Below are positions 14,016 to 22,470 of a stretch of DNA of 22,793 bases, one piece after another. The stretch spans positions 1 to 22,793 of the forward strand of contig CAMSXY010000004.1 of NCBI GenBank assembly GCA_947065955.1, given 5' to 3'. Under the pieces are notes generated by a model, which did no database searches, had not been told where the DNA came from, and worked only from the letters and a program-made list of their open reading frames with translations. The DNA comes from an uncultured Caryophanales bacterium. GTDB lineage: Bacteria > Bacillota_I > Bacilli_A > RF39 > UBA660. How positions within the stretch are numbered: position 1 is the first letter of the stretch; the number at the start of each line of letters is the position of its first letter. A program made the position numbers and the translations under genes.

Positions 14016-15185
14016 TCAAATAAAATAATCTTCTAAATATTCAAAAATAGAATCCATTATTTCAAATGTTTTCTTTTTTCTTTCCTCGCGTGTTAATCTT
14101 GTATTATGTAGAACATTACACATTATAACTATAATTCTTTGTTTTTCAAAATCAATCGTAAACATAGGTCCTGTATAACCACTAAAGGTAATCGCACCCA
14201 TACTTGCACTATTTGGTACATCATTTAATTTTTTTATTTCATTTTTGTATCTTGTTCCCATATTATTATAAGTTTTTGGAAGTTCAATATCTATTTTTTG
14301 GGTTACTATCTCTTCATACATTACATTAATATCTTGCTCTTTTACAAGTTGTTTTAGTCTTTGATAATTTTCATAATTTGTATCCCTATGGTTTAACATA
14401 AAATGAATTGTCTCTTTTTTTAATAAGGTATTATCTAAGAAGGTTTTTAAAAATTTTAATAAATCTTTTCCATTTGTAAATAGCGAGGCATGACCTGTTG
14501 TAATACCTAGCTTTTTGGCAATTCTTCCTTTGGTATCATGAATATCACCAGGAAATAGATTATCTATTGTTTTTTCTTTTAAATGTTCATAATTATTTGA
14601 AGCACAATTTTCGGATTTGGGATCAAATGTAGTATTATCTAAATTTAATTTTTTTATAATTTTCTCTATACAAATTTCTTTAAAAGATTTTCTATATAGT
14701 TTTTCAAGAAGAGTTGATAAAATTATATAGTGGGTATCTACATAAGTAGGAATTTTCTCTTTTACATAGGCAGAATAAAGAATTTCATAAAATTCTTCTT
14801 TTGTTTTGGCATCTCCTAAATATCCATTTGTCCAAATATTTTGATTATGACTTAATAAGTCCAATATGGTAATATCCTTCAAATAAGTAAAATGTTCATC
14901 TATCTCATAAATAGTTTGCCTGAGATCTAATTTTTTTTCTTCATAAGCCATATAAACTAAAGTAGCTGTAAAGACTTTTGTAAGAGACGCTATATCATAT
15001 ACGGTTTTAGAAGTAATTTTTATCTTCTCTGGAATAAGAGATTGATTCCCCATGATATATTCCATTTGCTTTCCTTTTTCATATATTTCTATGACATATC
15101 CTGGAGAATGCTCTTTTAAATACTTATAAATGTTCATGGACAATTTATCCCATTCTTTCTTTTTATAACAGAACTTTTTTAACAT
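14016..15185 (-). CDS. beta-lactamase-family serine hydrolase
   Basis: The 389-residue protein has the serine beta-lactamase/class C-like fold (PF00144 type). The nucleophile motif SxxK is S67-L-T-K70 in DIASLTKVFTATLVYM. A Y148-V-D and THYIILSTLLEKL correspond to the second motif, normally YxN, so its Asn is Asp here. GHASLFTNGKDLLKFL matches the family's GHAGLFST segment. The third motif region reads SGYTGPMF, with Tyr where HxG is usual. It is probably a peptidase or esterase rather than an antibiotic resistance enzyme. There is no signal peptide. The start is uncertain: ATG 15185 lies two bases after the previous stop without a clear ribosome binding site, and a second ATG is at codon 17. 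It is the last gene of the operon. Confidence 0.8.
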   Translation of the reverse strand: MLKKFCYKKKEWDKLSMNIYKYLKEHSPGYVIEIYEKGKQMEYIMGNQSLIPEKIKITSKTVYDIASLTKVFTATLVYMAYEEKKLDLRQTIYEIDEHFTYLKDITILDLLSHNQNIWTNGYLGDAKTKEEFYEILYSAYVKEKIPTYVDTHYIILSTLLEKLYRKSFKEICIEKIIKKLNLDNTTFDPKSENCASNNYEHLKEKTIDNLFPGDIHDTKGRIAKKLGITTGHASLFTNGKDLLKFLKTFLDNTLLKKETIHFMLNHRDTNYENYQRLKQLVKEQDINVMYEEIVTQKIDIELPKTYNNMGTRYKNEIKKLNDVPNSASMGAITFSGYTGPMFTIDFEKQRIIVIMCNVLHNTRLTREERKKKTFEIMDSIFEYLEDYFI

Positions 15186-15187
15186 TA

Positions 15188-16069
15188 TTATAATTTTTTT
15201 GATTTTCTATAAGGAAATTCAATATTTAATTCTTCTATATCCTTGGTTAAATAGGCTTCTTTTTTTTCTAATATATTTTTTAAATAATTTCCTTTGAAAT
15301 ATGTATTTTCTCCTTTTTCTAAAGAGCATTTATAAAAAGGCTCCCCATATTTTTTTGCATTTTGTTCTGTCAATAAAATATATCCATCTGCCATTAATTT
15401 TTTCGCAAATTTTTTATCTTTTACAAAATAACCTGGAGCAGGGAAGTGTGGTAAATCAAATGCTTCTTTTGTAAAATACATTCCTTCATTACATCTTATT
15501 GTTGTAAAAAATTGTCTATAAGTTACATCAATTAAGTAAGACTTTAAAACAATAGTCCCTAGTAAAACAGGGAATGTCACTGTTCCAAAAGCATGATCAT
15601 AAGGATATAGGAAACTGGTATGTGTTGTATTTTTAGTAACACTTAAACCTATTTTTTCAAAAGGCATTATTGTTAAAAGTTGTCCTAATTCACAATAACC
15701 ATTTAATGAATTATTTGCAATAAAAACTCCCAGCTTTTCTATATTCAAGCGGGCATTGTTTATACTCCAATCCAATAATAAATAGACTTCTTCTTGGGTA
15801 AAATAACGATGCTTTTCAAAATGAAAAAGTGCTTCTTTTACCTTTTCTATATCGACTTTCTTTATAATGGGAGGCTGATTAATAAGAAAACTAGTACTTT
15901 CATTACACAAATAGGTGTTATATACCTCTTCTAAAGGAAAATTAGAATCCTTTATTTCATTCCATACATTTTCCCATAAAATAGACAATATTTTATGTTT
16001 TTCTTGGTTTGGAATATTTTGGTATCCAACAAAATTTATTTTCTGTAATAGTATTTCTAATTTTTCCAT
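15188..16069 (-). CDS. unknown protein with possible Cys-His-Asp thiol-enzyme core
   Basis: I cannot name the family of this 293-residue protein. The central part has the order and spacing of a transglutaminase/papain-like catalytic triad: C126 in NGYCELGQLLTIM, H159 in YDHAFGTVTF, and D181 in YLIDVTYRQFF. Aromatic YRQFF after the Asp is a pattern I associate with thiol-fold toxins and modifying enzymes. The assignment rests on motif order alone. Residues 1-110 are helical. No signal peptide. The start at ATG 16069 is set by AGGGGG. It lies 17 bases after the 165-residue gene and two bases before the serine hydrolase, so the three form one operon and may act in one pathway. Confidence 0.65.
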   Translation of the reverse strand: MEKLEILLQKINFVGYQNIPNQEKHKILSILWENVWNEIKDSNFPLEEVYNTYLCNESTSFLINQPPIIKKVDIEKVKEALFHFEKHRYFTQEEVYLLLDWSINNARLNIEKLGVFIANNSLNGYCELGQLLTIMPFEKIGLSVTKNTTHTSFLYPYDHAFGTVTFPVLLGTIVLKSYLIDVTYRQFFTTIRCNEGMYFTKEAFDLPHFPAPGYFVKDKKFAKKLMADGYILLTEQNAKKYGEPFYKCSLEKGENTYFKGNYLKNILEKKEAYLTKDIEELNIEFPYRKSKKL

Positions 16070-16086
16070 AAAAACCCCCTAAAATT

Positions 16087-16584
16087 TTATCTTTTCTTGC
16101 CATTTTGTAAAGTCGGTTCAATTATTCTTCCATAAGCTGTTAAAGATAATCTTAATTCCATAAGTTTTAATAGAATTGCTTGTTTAGGTAACTGATATTC
16201 TTTACTCATTTGCTCTATGATAGTAGAATCTGAAAACTTTTGTTGTTTCATTTGTTCCACTCTCTCATTAAAACCTTTTGTGTCAGGAATGATAAAAGTA
16301 TTAGCGATAATCTGTCTTTTCATTTGAGAGTACATTTTAATTTCTTCTAATAAACTCTTTATATAATTAAAAGATTTTAAAAACTGTTCAAAACTTATAT
16401 AGCCACTTTTAAAAAGGTTATAATCGCTTATTGTAAAACGAAAACTTTTATCTAACAGCCTTTTGTAAATACTCTTTTTTAAAAGTTCTTTTTCATTATC
16501 TAATCCACCATTAATTTCTTCTAATAATAAATATCCTAAATCTATTAATTTTTGATATTCTTCTTCATCCACTTTAAAACCCAT
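16087..16584 (-). CDS. unknown helical protein, 165 residues
   Basis: The function is not recognised. It is a soluble, helical, lysine/glutamate-rich protein without membrane segments. The C-terminal part (ANTFIIPDTKGF, then QLPKQAILLKLMELRLSL) faintly resembles the tail of ImmA/IrrE-type proteins, in which a helix with LP or VS precedes a leucine-rich helix. The HExxH zinc site of that family is absent, so this is only a similarity of pattern. AGGAGG lies seven bases before ATG 16584. That ribosome binding site sits just behind the T run of the noc terminator, so expression needs read-through or a promoter inside the hairpin region. First gene of the three-gene operon. Confidence 0.6.
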   Translation of the reverse strand: MGFKVDEEEYQKLIDLGYLLLEEINGGLDNEKELLKKSIYKRLLDKSFRFTISDYNLFKSGYISFEQFLKSFNYIKSLLEEIKMYSQMKRQIIANTFIIPDTKGFNERVEQMKQQKFSDSTIIEQMSKEYQLPKQAILLKLMELRLSLTAYGRIIEPTLQNGKKR

Positions 16585-16595
16585 AAATTCCTCCT

Positions 16596-16624
16596 AAAAA
16601 AAACTATACTTTTTATTAGTATAG
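16596..16624 (-). terminator. terminator after noc, directly before the next ribosome binding site
   Basis: Minus strand CTATACT (16624-16618), 7-base loop, AGTATAG (16610-16604), then eight T (complement of 16603-16596). Three bases on, the AGGAGG of the 165-residue gene begins. The stem also contains TATACT, a possible -10. Confidence 0.75.
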
Positions 16625-16648
16625 CATTTTTTTCTTTTCTTTTAAATA

Positions 16649-18385
16649 TTATTTATCAATCTTTATATTTATTTGATAGAAATTTTCAAAATCAATTTCA
16701 TCTGTATCAACTTTATATCCCATATTTTCTAATTCTTTTACAAAATCTCTTAATTTATTAGTTACTCGTTTAATATCAAATTGAGTTACTACTCGTATAT
16801 CATAATCTTCACTTTCTAATGGCATACTATCTTTTTCTATAATATGATTATTTAATTCCATTTCGGGAGTCTCTAATTTTTCAATAAAATCAGGGATCGA
16901 ATAGGTAGGAGCGGATGGTATTTCTTCTTTTTCTTCTATTTCATTTTTTTCTACGATAGGTTCTTCTGATAAATTGGTATTTGGAGCATCTAAAATTGTT
17001 TGTTCAAAAATAGATGGAGTAGGGGTAGTTGCAGAAGTGGATTCTGGACTTTCAAAAAGGTTTTGATTATTTGGCGGAAAAATCCAAGTATTGGAAGGTG
17101 TTGCTGAAGAAGATTCTTCTATTTCTATTGTTTCCTCCTTCTTATCTACTGTATTATTTTGATTAAAAAAGCTATCAAAATCGAAATTAAATTCATTATT
17201 TGGTCTTTTTTCAGTAGGTTCCTCTATAGAACTTGGAGTAGAGGGGATTCCAAAATTAAAAAATTTGCTTTCTTGAGAAATTCCATTAGGAATAAAAGAT
17301 TCTATTTCTTCTTTCTTTTCTTCTACAGGAGTATTTTCTAAATTATCATTAGGTTGTGAAATCGGTTGTATACTTGGTTGCACACTTGGTGAAACATTTG
17401 TTTCCACAGGAACATTCTCCTTTAGAATGTCTGGTTCCTCTTTTGAAACTGTACTATCAATTGGTTTAAAAATCGGAATATCTTTTGCTTCCTCTGCAAT
17501 GCGATCAATATCCATAAATCCAGGATTGATTGTATTTTCGGATTGTTTTATTTCTAAAGGTTCTAAACCAATAGGTTCTTCCTTTTTTGTCATATTCCAA
17601 GTAGATACTGGCTCTGGAATAGAATTTTCCACAGTATCTTTTACGTCTTCTTGTATATTTATCTCAGGGATAGAGATTCTTTCCATGTTTTCTTTAGGTT
17701 CATTTGTATCTTCCAAGTTAAGAAATTGTATTTCATCGGACGCATCTTTTTGAAACATATTTTCTTTTTCTTCTGTAGACATATTTTTTAATTTATCAAT
17801 TTCTTCATCGGCTTTACGAACAGTTAAACGTTCCTTTATAATTTTTCCTAACATATTTTTTTGGTCCTCCATGGAATCTAGTTTTAATAAAGATCTTGCA
17901 TGTCTTTCTGAAATACTTCCCTCTAATAAAGCTTCTTGTACATCATCGTGTAAATTTAGAAGTCTTAATTTATTAGCTATAGAGGATTGTGATTTTCCCA
18001 ATTTCTCAGCTAATTGTTCTTGGGTTAAATATCCCATATCTAATATTTTTCGATAAGATATAGCTTCTTCAATGGGTGTTAAATTTTGTCTTTGTACATT
18101 TTCAATCAGTGCAACCTCTGCACTTTCCTTATCATTTAAATCTGTAACAATAACAGGAATTGTTTGTTTTCCAGCCATGGAACTCGCTTTATAACGTCGC
18201 TCTCCTGCAATAATTTCGAATTTGTCTCCAAGAGGTCGAACAACTATAGGTTGAATAACACCATGTTCTTTTATTGATTGCGCCAATTCATGGATCGCTG
18301 TATCATCAAATTTGATTCGTGGTTGGAAGCGATTAGGTAACACATCCTCCATTTTTAATATCTGAATTTTCTTTTCCTCGTTCAT
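16649..18385 (-). CDS. noc: Noc-type ParB-family nucleoid occlusion protein with a long disordered insert
   Basis: A ParB/Noc CTP-clamp protein, 578 residues from ATG 18385. That ATG is preferred over 18397 because the GGAGG ribosome binding site lies inside the extra four codons. Visible parts: VLPNRFQPRIKF, GERRYKAS (residues 61-68), ENVQRQNLTPIEEA (95-108) and the helix-turn-helix LTQEQLAEKLGKSQSSIANK (120-139). The last 50 residues (TQFDIKRVTNKLRDFVKELE to INIKIDK) match the Noc C-terminal dimer domain. Position directly after rsmG is the noc position in Bacilli. About 300 residues rich in Glu, Pro, Ser, Thr and Asn separate DNA-binding and dimer domains; B. subtilis Noc is only about 283 in total. 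The usual N-terminal amphipathic membrane helix is not visible. Confidence 0.85.
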   Translation of the reverse strand: MNEEKKIQILKMEDVLPNRFQPRIKFDDTAIHELAQSIKEHGVIQPIVVRPLGDKFEIIAGERRYKASSMAGKQTIPVIVTDLNDKESAEVALIENVQRQNLTPIEEAISYRKILDMGYLTQEQLAEKLGKSQSSIANKLRLLNLHDDVQEALLEGSISERHARSLLKLDSMEDQKNMLGKIIKERLTVRKADEEIDKLKNMSTEEKENMFQKDASDEIQFLNLEDTNEPKENMERISIPEINIQEDVKDTVENSIPEPVSTWNMTKKEEPIGLEPLEIKQSENTINPGFMDIDRIAEEAKDIPIFKPIDSTVSKEEPDILKENVPVETNVSPSVQPSIQPISQPNDNLENTPVEEKKEEIESFIPNGISQESKFFNFGIPSTPSSIEEPTEKRPNNEFNFDFDSFFNQNNTVDKKEETIEIEESSSATPSNTWIFPPNNQNLFESPESTSATTPTPSIFEQTILDAPNTNLSEEPIVEKNEIEEKEEIPSAPTYSIPDFIEKLETPEMELNNHIIEKDSMPLESEDYDIRVVTQFDIKRVTNKLRDFVKELENMGYKVDTDEIDFENFYQINIKIDK

Positions 18386-18412
18386 ATTTTCCTCCATTTA
18401 TTCTTTGTTATC

Positions 18413-18441
18413 ATCATACTATAAAATGGGAAATAATGCAA
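18413..18441 (-). promoter_or_regulatory. promoter of noc with adjacent Noc-type half-sites
   Basis: Minus strand TTGCAT (18441-18436), 17-base spacer, TATGAT (18418-18413), lying between the rsmG terminator and noc. Two GGGAAAT sequences (18428-18434, inside the spacer, and 18451-18457) equal half of the known Noc site ATTTCCCGGGAAAT, which hints at autoregulation. Confidence 0.45.
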
Positions 18442-18456
18442 GAATATTTTGGGAAA

Positions 18457-18480
18457 TAAAAAAAGAATCTTGAAAGATCC
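18457..18480 (-). terminator. rho-independent terminator after rsmG
   Basis: Minus strand GGATCT, loop TTCA, AGATTC (one G-T pair) followed by TTTTTTTATTT. It ends the mnmE-mnmG-rsmG transcript, so noc relies on its own promoter. Confidence 0.7.
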
Positions 18481-18482
18481 TT

Positions 18483-19187
18483 TTATAAGGGATGTTTTTT
18501 TATCTCTGCAAATCTTCTTGGGTATTTTTTATTACAATTTTTTTGTTTCTTAATTAAAAGGAGAGTCCTTTGTCCTTGATTTTTTGGTAAGGGGAAGGAG
18601 TCCATTTTTAAAATTTCGGATTCTAATTGTTTTAAAGCATTTTGACTTTGAAGAAGTTCTTCTTCCACATTAGCTTTCATCGCCAAAAAAAATTTCCCAA
18701 CTTTTACCATAGGCATAGCATATTCTATTAATACATTAAGGGGAGCTACTGCCCTTGCAACGACTAAATCAAATCGGTTGATATTTTGACGACTAAATTC
18801 TTCAATTCGAAAAGAAATTGCCTCTATTTCTTTTAAATTTAACTCCTGAATTACTTTATTTAAAAAGGTAACTCGTTTTTGTAAAGAATCTATAAGGGTA
18901 ATCTTTAAATTGGGAAATAATATTTTTAAAACAATTCCTGGAAATCCTGCTCCGGATCCTATATCACAAAGTGTTTTTTCTTGTGTTAGATCAATTGTAT
19001 GATTTATTGTTGCACTATCATAAAAATGTTTTAAATATACTTGTTGTTTTTCTGTAATGGCAGTTAAATTGATTTTTTCATTTTCTTCCATCAATATCTC
19101 ATAGTATTGCTCTAATTGTTTTTCTTTTTCCTCTGTAAGCTCTATAGAAAGTTCTTTTAATGCAAGGATAAATTCTTCTTTATTCAT
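18483..19187 (-). CDS. rsmG: 16S rRNA (guanine-527-N7)-methyltransferase
   Basis: RsmG (GidB) methylates G527 of 16S rRNA using S-adenosylmethionine. The 234-residue protein shows the N-terminal helical part with NEKINLTAI (36-44), the SAM-binding loop CDIGSGAGFPGI (74-85), LIDSLQKRVTFLN (motif II region), FDLVVARAVAPL and the basic C-terminal tail typical of the family (KKYPRRFAEIKKHPL). Length is normal. Its ATG overlaps the mnmG stop by eight bases, and AAGGAG within the mnmG end serves as ribosome binding site, so both are translationally coupled. A terminator follows at once. Confidence 0.96.
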   Translation of the reverse strand: MNKEEFILALKELSIELTEEKEKQLEQYYEILMEENEKINLTAITEKQQVYLKHFYDSATINHTIDLTQEKTLCDIGSGAGFPGIVLKILFPNLKITLIDSLQKRVTFLNKVIQELNLKEIEAISFRIEEFSRQNINRFDLVVARAVAPLNVLIEYAMPMVKVGKFFLAMKANVEEELLQSQNALKQLESEILKMDSFPLPKNQGQRTLLLIKKQKNCNKKYPRRFAEIKKHPL

Positions 19188-21048
19188 GAATGTGCTCCTT
19201 TTTTAAATAAACCATTAAAACCGATATGTCCGCAGGATTTACTCCACTAATTCGAAGAGCTTGTCCAACGGAAGTAGGGCGGATTTCTTTTAACTTTTGT
19301 TTTGCTTCACTGGCTAAATTATGGATTTTATCGTAATCAAAATTTTCAGGAATCTTTTTATTATCCAAATCATTTAGTTTCGAAGCTTCCTTCATTGTTT
19401 TTTTGATATACCCTTCATATTTTATATAAATTTCTACTTGTTGAAACACATCTTCACTATAATTTAAAGGAAAGAAATGCTTTATATGTTCTATAGTGAT
19501 TTCGGTTCTTTTTAAAAGATCGTATAAAGAGATTCCATCTTTTAAAGGTGTGGATGGTATATTTTTTAAATATTCATTAACCTCTTTTATAGGGGTTATC
19601 TTATTTTCTTTTAATTCTTCTAATAACTTATTCATTTGTTCTTTTTTCTGAATAAATTTTTGATAACGACCTTCATCAATTAAACCTACCTGGTATCCAT
19701 ATTCCCTTAAACGGAAATCAGCATTATCACTTCGGAGAAGTAAGCGGTATTCGGCTCGACTTGTAAGAAGTCGATAGGGATCTTTTATTCCTTTTGTTAC
19801 TAAATCATCAATTAATACACCTATGTAAGCTTCATTTCTTTTTAAAATAAAAGGTTCTTTATTTTGTAGTTTTAAAGAAGCGTTGATTCCTGCTAGTAAT
19901 CCTTGACAAGCAGCTTCTTCATAACCACTAGTTCCATTGATTTGTCCTGCTGTATATAAATTTTCGACAATTTTGGTTTCCAAAGTTTGTTTTAACTGTG
20001 TAGGATCCACTGCATCATACTCAATAGCATAAGCGTATTTCAATATTTTAGCATTTTCTAACCCCTTTAAACTATGAACCATTTTTTCTTGAACATCATA
20101 GGGCATACTTGTAGAAAATCCTTGAAGATAAATATCATCGTAATAAATACTTTCGGGTTCTAAAAAAAGTTGATGTCTTTCTTTATCTTTAAATCGAACT
20201 ACTTTATCCTCGATAGATGGGCAATATCTAGGACCTACTCCCTGAATATCGTCTAAACCTCCATACATACTTGACTTGTGTAGATTTTCTAAGATAATTT
20301 TATGTGTTTCTTCTGTTGTATAAATTAAATGGCAAGGGACTTGATCTTCTATTTTATAAAGAGGGGGGGTATCAAAACTAAAAGTATGATATTTTAAATC
20401 ACCAGGTTCCAATTGTGCTTTTTCAAAATCAATGGTACTTTTATCTATTCTTTGTGGGGTTCCTGTTTTTAAACGGATAATTTTAAAACCTAACTTTTCT
20501 AAATTTTCACTTAAATAATTGCTAGGTCTTTCCCCATGCGGACCTTTTCTTGTTCGAGTATCTCCAATTAAAATATCCGCCTTTAAATAGGTTCCTGTTG
20601 TTAAAATTACACTTTTTGCTTCTATTTTTTCTTCATTTTCTAATATTACACCTTTTATTTTATTATTTTCTATCCATAAATTTTCTACAAGTGCTTCTTT
20701 TATGTCTAAATTTTCTTGCTTATATAATGTTTTTCTCATATTTTCAGGATAGACAATTTTGTCAGCTTGGGCTCTTAAGGATTGTACAGCAGGTCCTTTG
20801 GCACTATTTAACATTTTGATCTGCAAAAGACTTTTATCTGCATTGATTCCCATTTCTCCCCCTAGGGCATCAATTTCTCTAACAACAATTCCTTTCGCAC
20901 TTCCACCAATCGATGGATTACAAGGCATGTCTGCTATATTTTTAATATTTCCTGTAAGAAGTAAAGTTTTATTCCCAAGTCTAGAAGTAGCCAGACAAGC
21001 CTCACATCCCGCGTGTCCGCCTCCAACGACGATAATATCATACTTCAT
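19180..21048 (-). CDS. mnmG: tRNA 5-carboxymethylaminomethyluridine synthesis enzyme, FAD subunit
   Basis: MnmG (GidA) works with MnmE to install the (carboxymethyl)aminomethyl group on wobble U34 of certain tRNAs, using FAD, NADH and methylene-tetrahydrofolate. The 622 residues are normal for the family. The FAD-binding GGGHAGCEAC sits at 9-18, followed by CNPSIGGSAKG, the family signature GPRYCPSIEDK, and the late TSRAEYRLLLRSDNADFR. The C-terminal helical domain ends with RISGVNPADISVLMVYLK, the MnmE- and tRNA-binding part. GAGGTG lies six bases before ATG 21048. It starts 72 bases after mnmE, with no terminator between, and overlaps rsmG. Confidence 0.97.
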   Translation of the reverse strand: MKYDIIVVGGGHAGCEACLATSRLGNKTLLLTGNIKNIADMPCNPSIGGSAKGIVVREIDALGGEMGINADKSLLQIKMLNSAKGPAVQSLRAQADKIVYPENMRKTLYKQENLDIKEALVENLWIENNKIKGVILENEEKIEAKSVILTTGTYLKADILIGDTRTRKGPHGERPSNYLSENLEKLGFKIIRLKTGTPQRIDKSTIDFEKAQLEPGDLKYHTFSFDTPPLYKIEDQVPCHLIYTTEETHKIILENLHKSSMYGGLDDIQGVGPRYCPSIEDKVVRFKDKERHQLFLEPESIYYDDIYLQGFSTSMPYDVQEKMVHSLKGLENAKILKYAYAIEYDAVDPTQLKQTLETKIVENLYTAGQINGTSGYEEAACQGLLAGINASLKLQNKEPFILKRNEAYIGVLIDDLVTKGIKDPYRLLTSRAEYRLLLRSDNADFRLREYGYQVGLIDEGRYQKFIQKKEQMNKLLEELKENKITPIKEVNEYLKNIPSTPLKDGISLYDLLKRTEITIEHIKHFFPLNYSEDVFQQVEIYIKYEGYIKKTMKEASKLNDLDNKKIPENFDYDKIHNLASEAKQKLKEIRPTSVGQALRISGVNPADISVLMVYLKKEHIHE

Positions 21049-21120
21049 TTATAACACCTCTTTTTTATTATATCTTTTTCTAGGTTTTCTTTTTTATTGT
21101 TAAAAAAGGATTTACTATTT

Positions 21121-22470
21121 TTATTTTCCTATACAAAATTGGGAAAATAATTGATCTAATAATTCCTCATCATAGGTTTCTCCTGTAATTTCCCCTAATT
21201 TATTCCAAATGTTTTTAAGATCAATTTCTACCATATCAATAGGTAAATTTTGATGGATTGCTTCTTTTATATCTAAAATACTGGAAAGACATTCTTTTAA
21301 TAAAGCAATACCTCTTGCATTCGTTAAGTAATTTAAGTCCTTTGACTCTAATTTTTCTAAAGAAAATAATTCTTTAATTTTCTTTTTTATCTCTGAAATA
21401 CCAGTCCCTTTTTCTGCGCTAATATAAATCATTTCTTCCTTATCTACTTTGTTTAAAGCAGGATTTATATCGACCTTATTCATAATTAAAATATGATTTT
21501 TAGTTTTTATTTTATCGATTAACTCTAACTCTTCTTTGGATATAGGTTTTGTGTTGTCTAGAACCAATAAGATTAAATCGGATTTTTCTATCCATTTTAA
21601 ACTTTTTTCAACTCCCATTTTTTCTACAAGATCCTCTGTTTCACGAATTCCTGCAGTATCCATAATATTTAAAAGAACTCCACCTACTTGGATAGTTCCT
21701 TCTATGATATCTCTAGTCGTTCCAGGAATATTGGTTACAATCGCTTTTTCTTCTTCTAATAATTGGTTCAAAAGTGTACTTTTCCCGACATTGGGTTTTC
21801 CTATAATAAGGGTTTGAATTCCATCTTTAATTCGGGTTCCATCTTTACTTTCTTCTATTAACCTATGAATTTCTTCTTCTATTTCTTTTATATTATATTT
21901 TATATCTTGATTTGTTATCTCTAAATTATCTTTATATTCTGGAAAATCAATATTTACTTCAATCGCTGCTAATAATTCTTTTATCTTTTGTCGAATATTT
22001 TTTATTTTTAAAGAAACTCTACCAGAAAGAGCATTCATAGATAATTCCAATGCTTTTTCACTTTTTGCTTGAATCATATCCATTACACTTTCGGCTTCTA
22101 AAAGATCGATTCTTCCATTTAAAAAAGCTCTTTTGGTAAACTCTCCTGGTTCGGCAAGTCTTGCTCCTGCTCTTATAATAATTTCTAATACTTTTTGTGT
22201 AACAGCAATTCCACCATGGGTATTGATTTCTACAGTATCTTCGGTTGTAAATGTTTTGGGAGCTCGCATTACACTGACCAATACCTCATCCATTATTTTT
22301 CCTTGATCTAAAATATGGCCATAATGGACAGTATGGGAATCTACTTGTGTAAGATCTTTTCCTTTAAAAACAGAATTTACTGTGGAAATCGCCTGTTTTC
22401 CACTTACCCGAATAATAGAAATGGCTCCAATTCCCATAGCGGTTGCGATAGCTACAATTGTATCATTCAT
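21121..22470 (-). CDS. mnmE: tRNA modification GTPase MnmE
   Basis: MnmE (TrmE) is the GTPase partner of MnmG in U34 tRNA modification. The 449 residues show the N-terminal folate-binding domain (IVAIATAMGIGAISIIRVSG, later LAEPGEFTKRAFLNGRIDL) and a G domain inserted in a helical domain: G1 GKPNVGKST (224-232), G2 PGTTRD, G3 DTAG (271-274), G4 NKVD (331-334) and a G5-like SAEKG. The C-terminal CIGK (446-449) carries the conserved catalytic-associated cysteine. Its ATG overlaps the stop of the upstream HD-domain gene by eight bases (ATGAATGA), with GAGGA as ribosome binding site inside that gene. Confidence 0.97.
   Translation of the reverse strand: MNDTIVAIATAMGIGAISIIRVSGKQAISTVNSVFKGKDLTQVDSHTVHYGHILDQGKIMDEVLVSVMRAPKTFTTEDTVEINTHGGIAVTQKVLEIIIRAGARLAEPGEFTKRAFLNGRIDLLEAESVMDMIQAKSEKALELSMNALSGRVSLKIKNIRQKIKELLAAIEVNIDFPEYKDNLEITNQDIKYNIKEIEEEIHRLIEESKDGTRIKDGIQTLIIGKPNVGKSTLLNQLLEEEKAIVTNIPGTTRDIIEGTIQVGGVLLNIMDTAGIRETEDLVEKMGVEKSLKWIEKSDLILLVLDNTKPISKEELELIDKIKTKNHILIMNKVDINPALNKVDKEEMIYISAEKGTGISEIKKKIKELFSLEKLESKDLNYLTNARGIALLKECLSSILDIKEAIHQNLPIDMVEIDLKNIWNKLGEITGETYDEELLDQLFSQFCIGK

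Noticed and set aside
17427..17753. 108-codon plus-strand frame
   Set aside because: Antisense shadow of the low-complexity noc linker; no ribosome binding site and serine-rich as expected from that composition.
20759..21103. 114-codon plus-strand frame across the mnmG start
   Set aside because: Antisense shadow of the conserved mnmG FAD-binding region.
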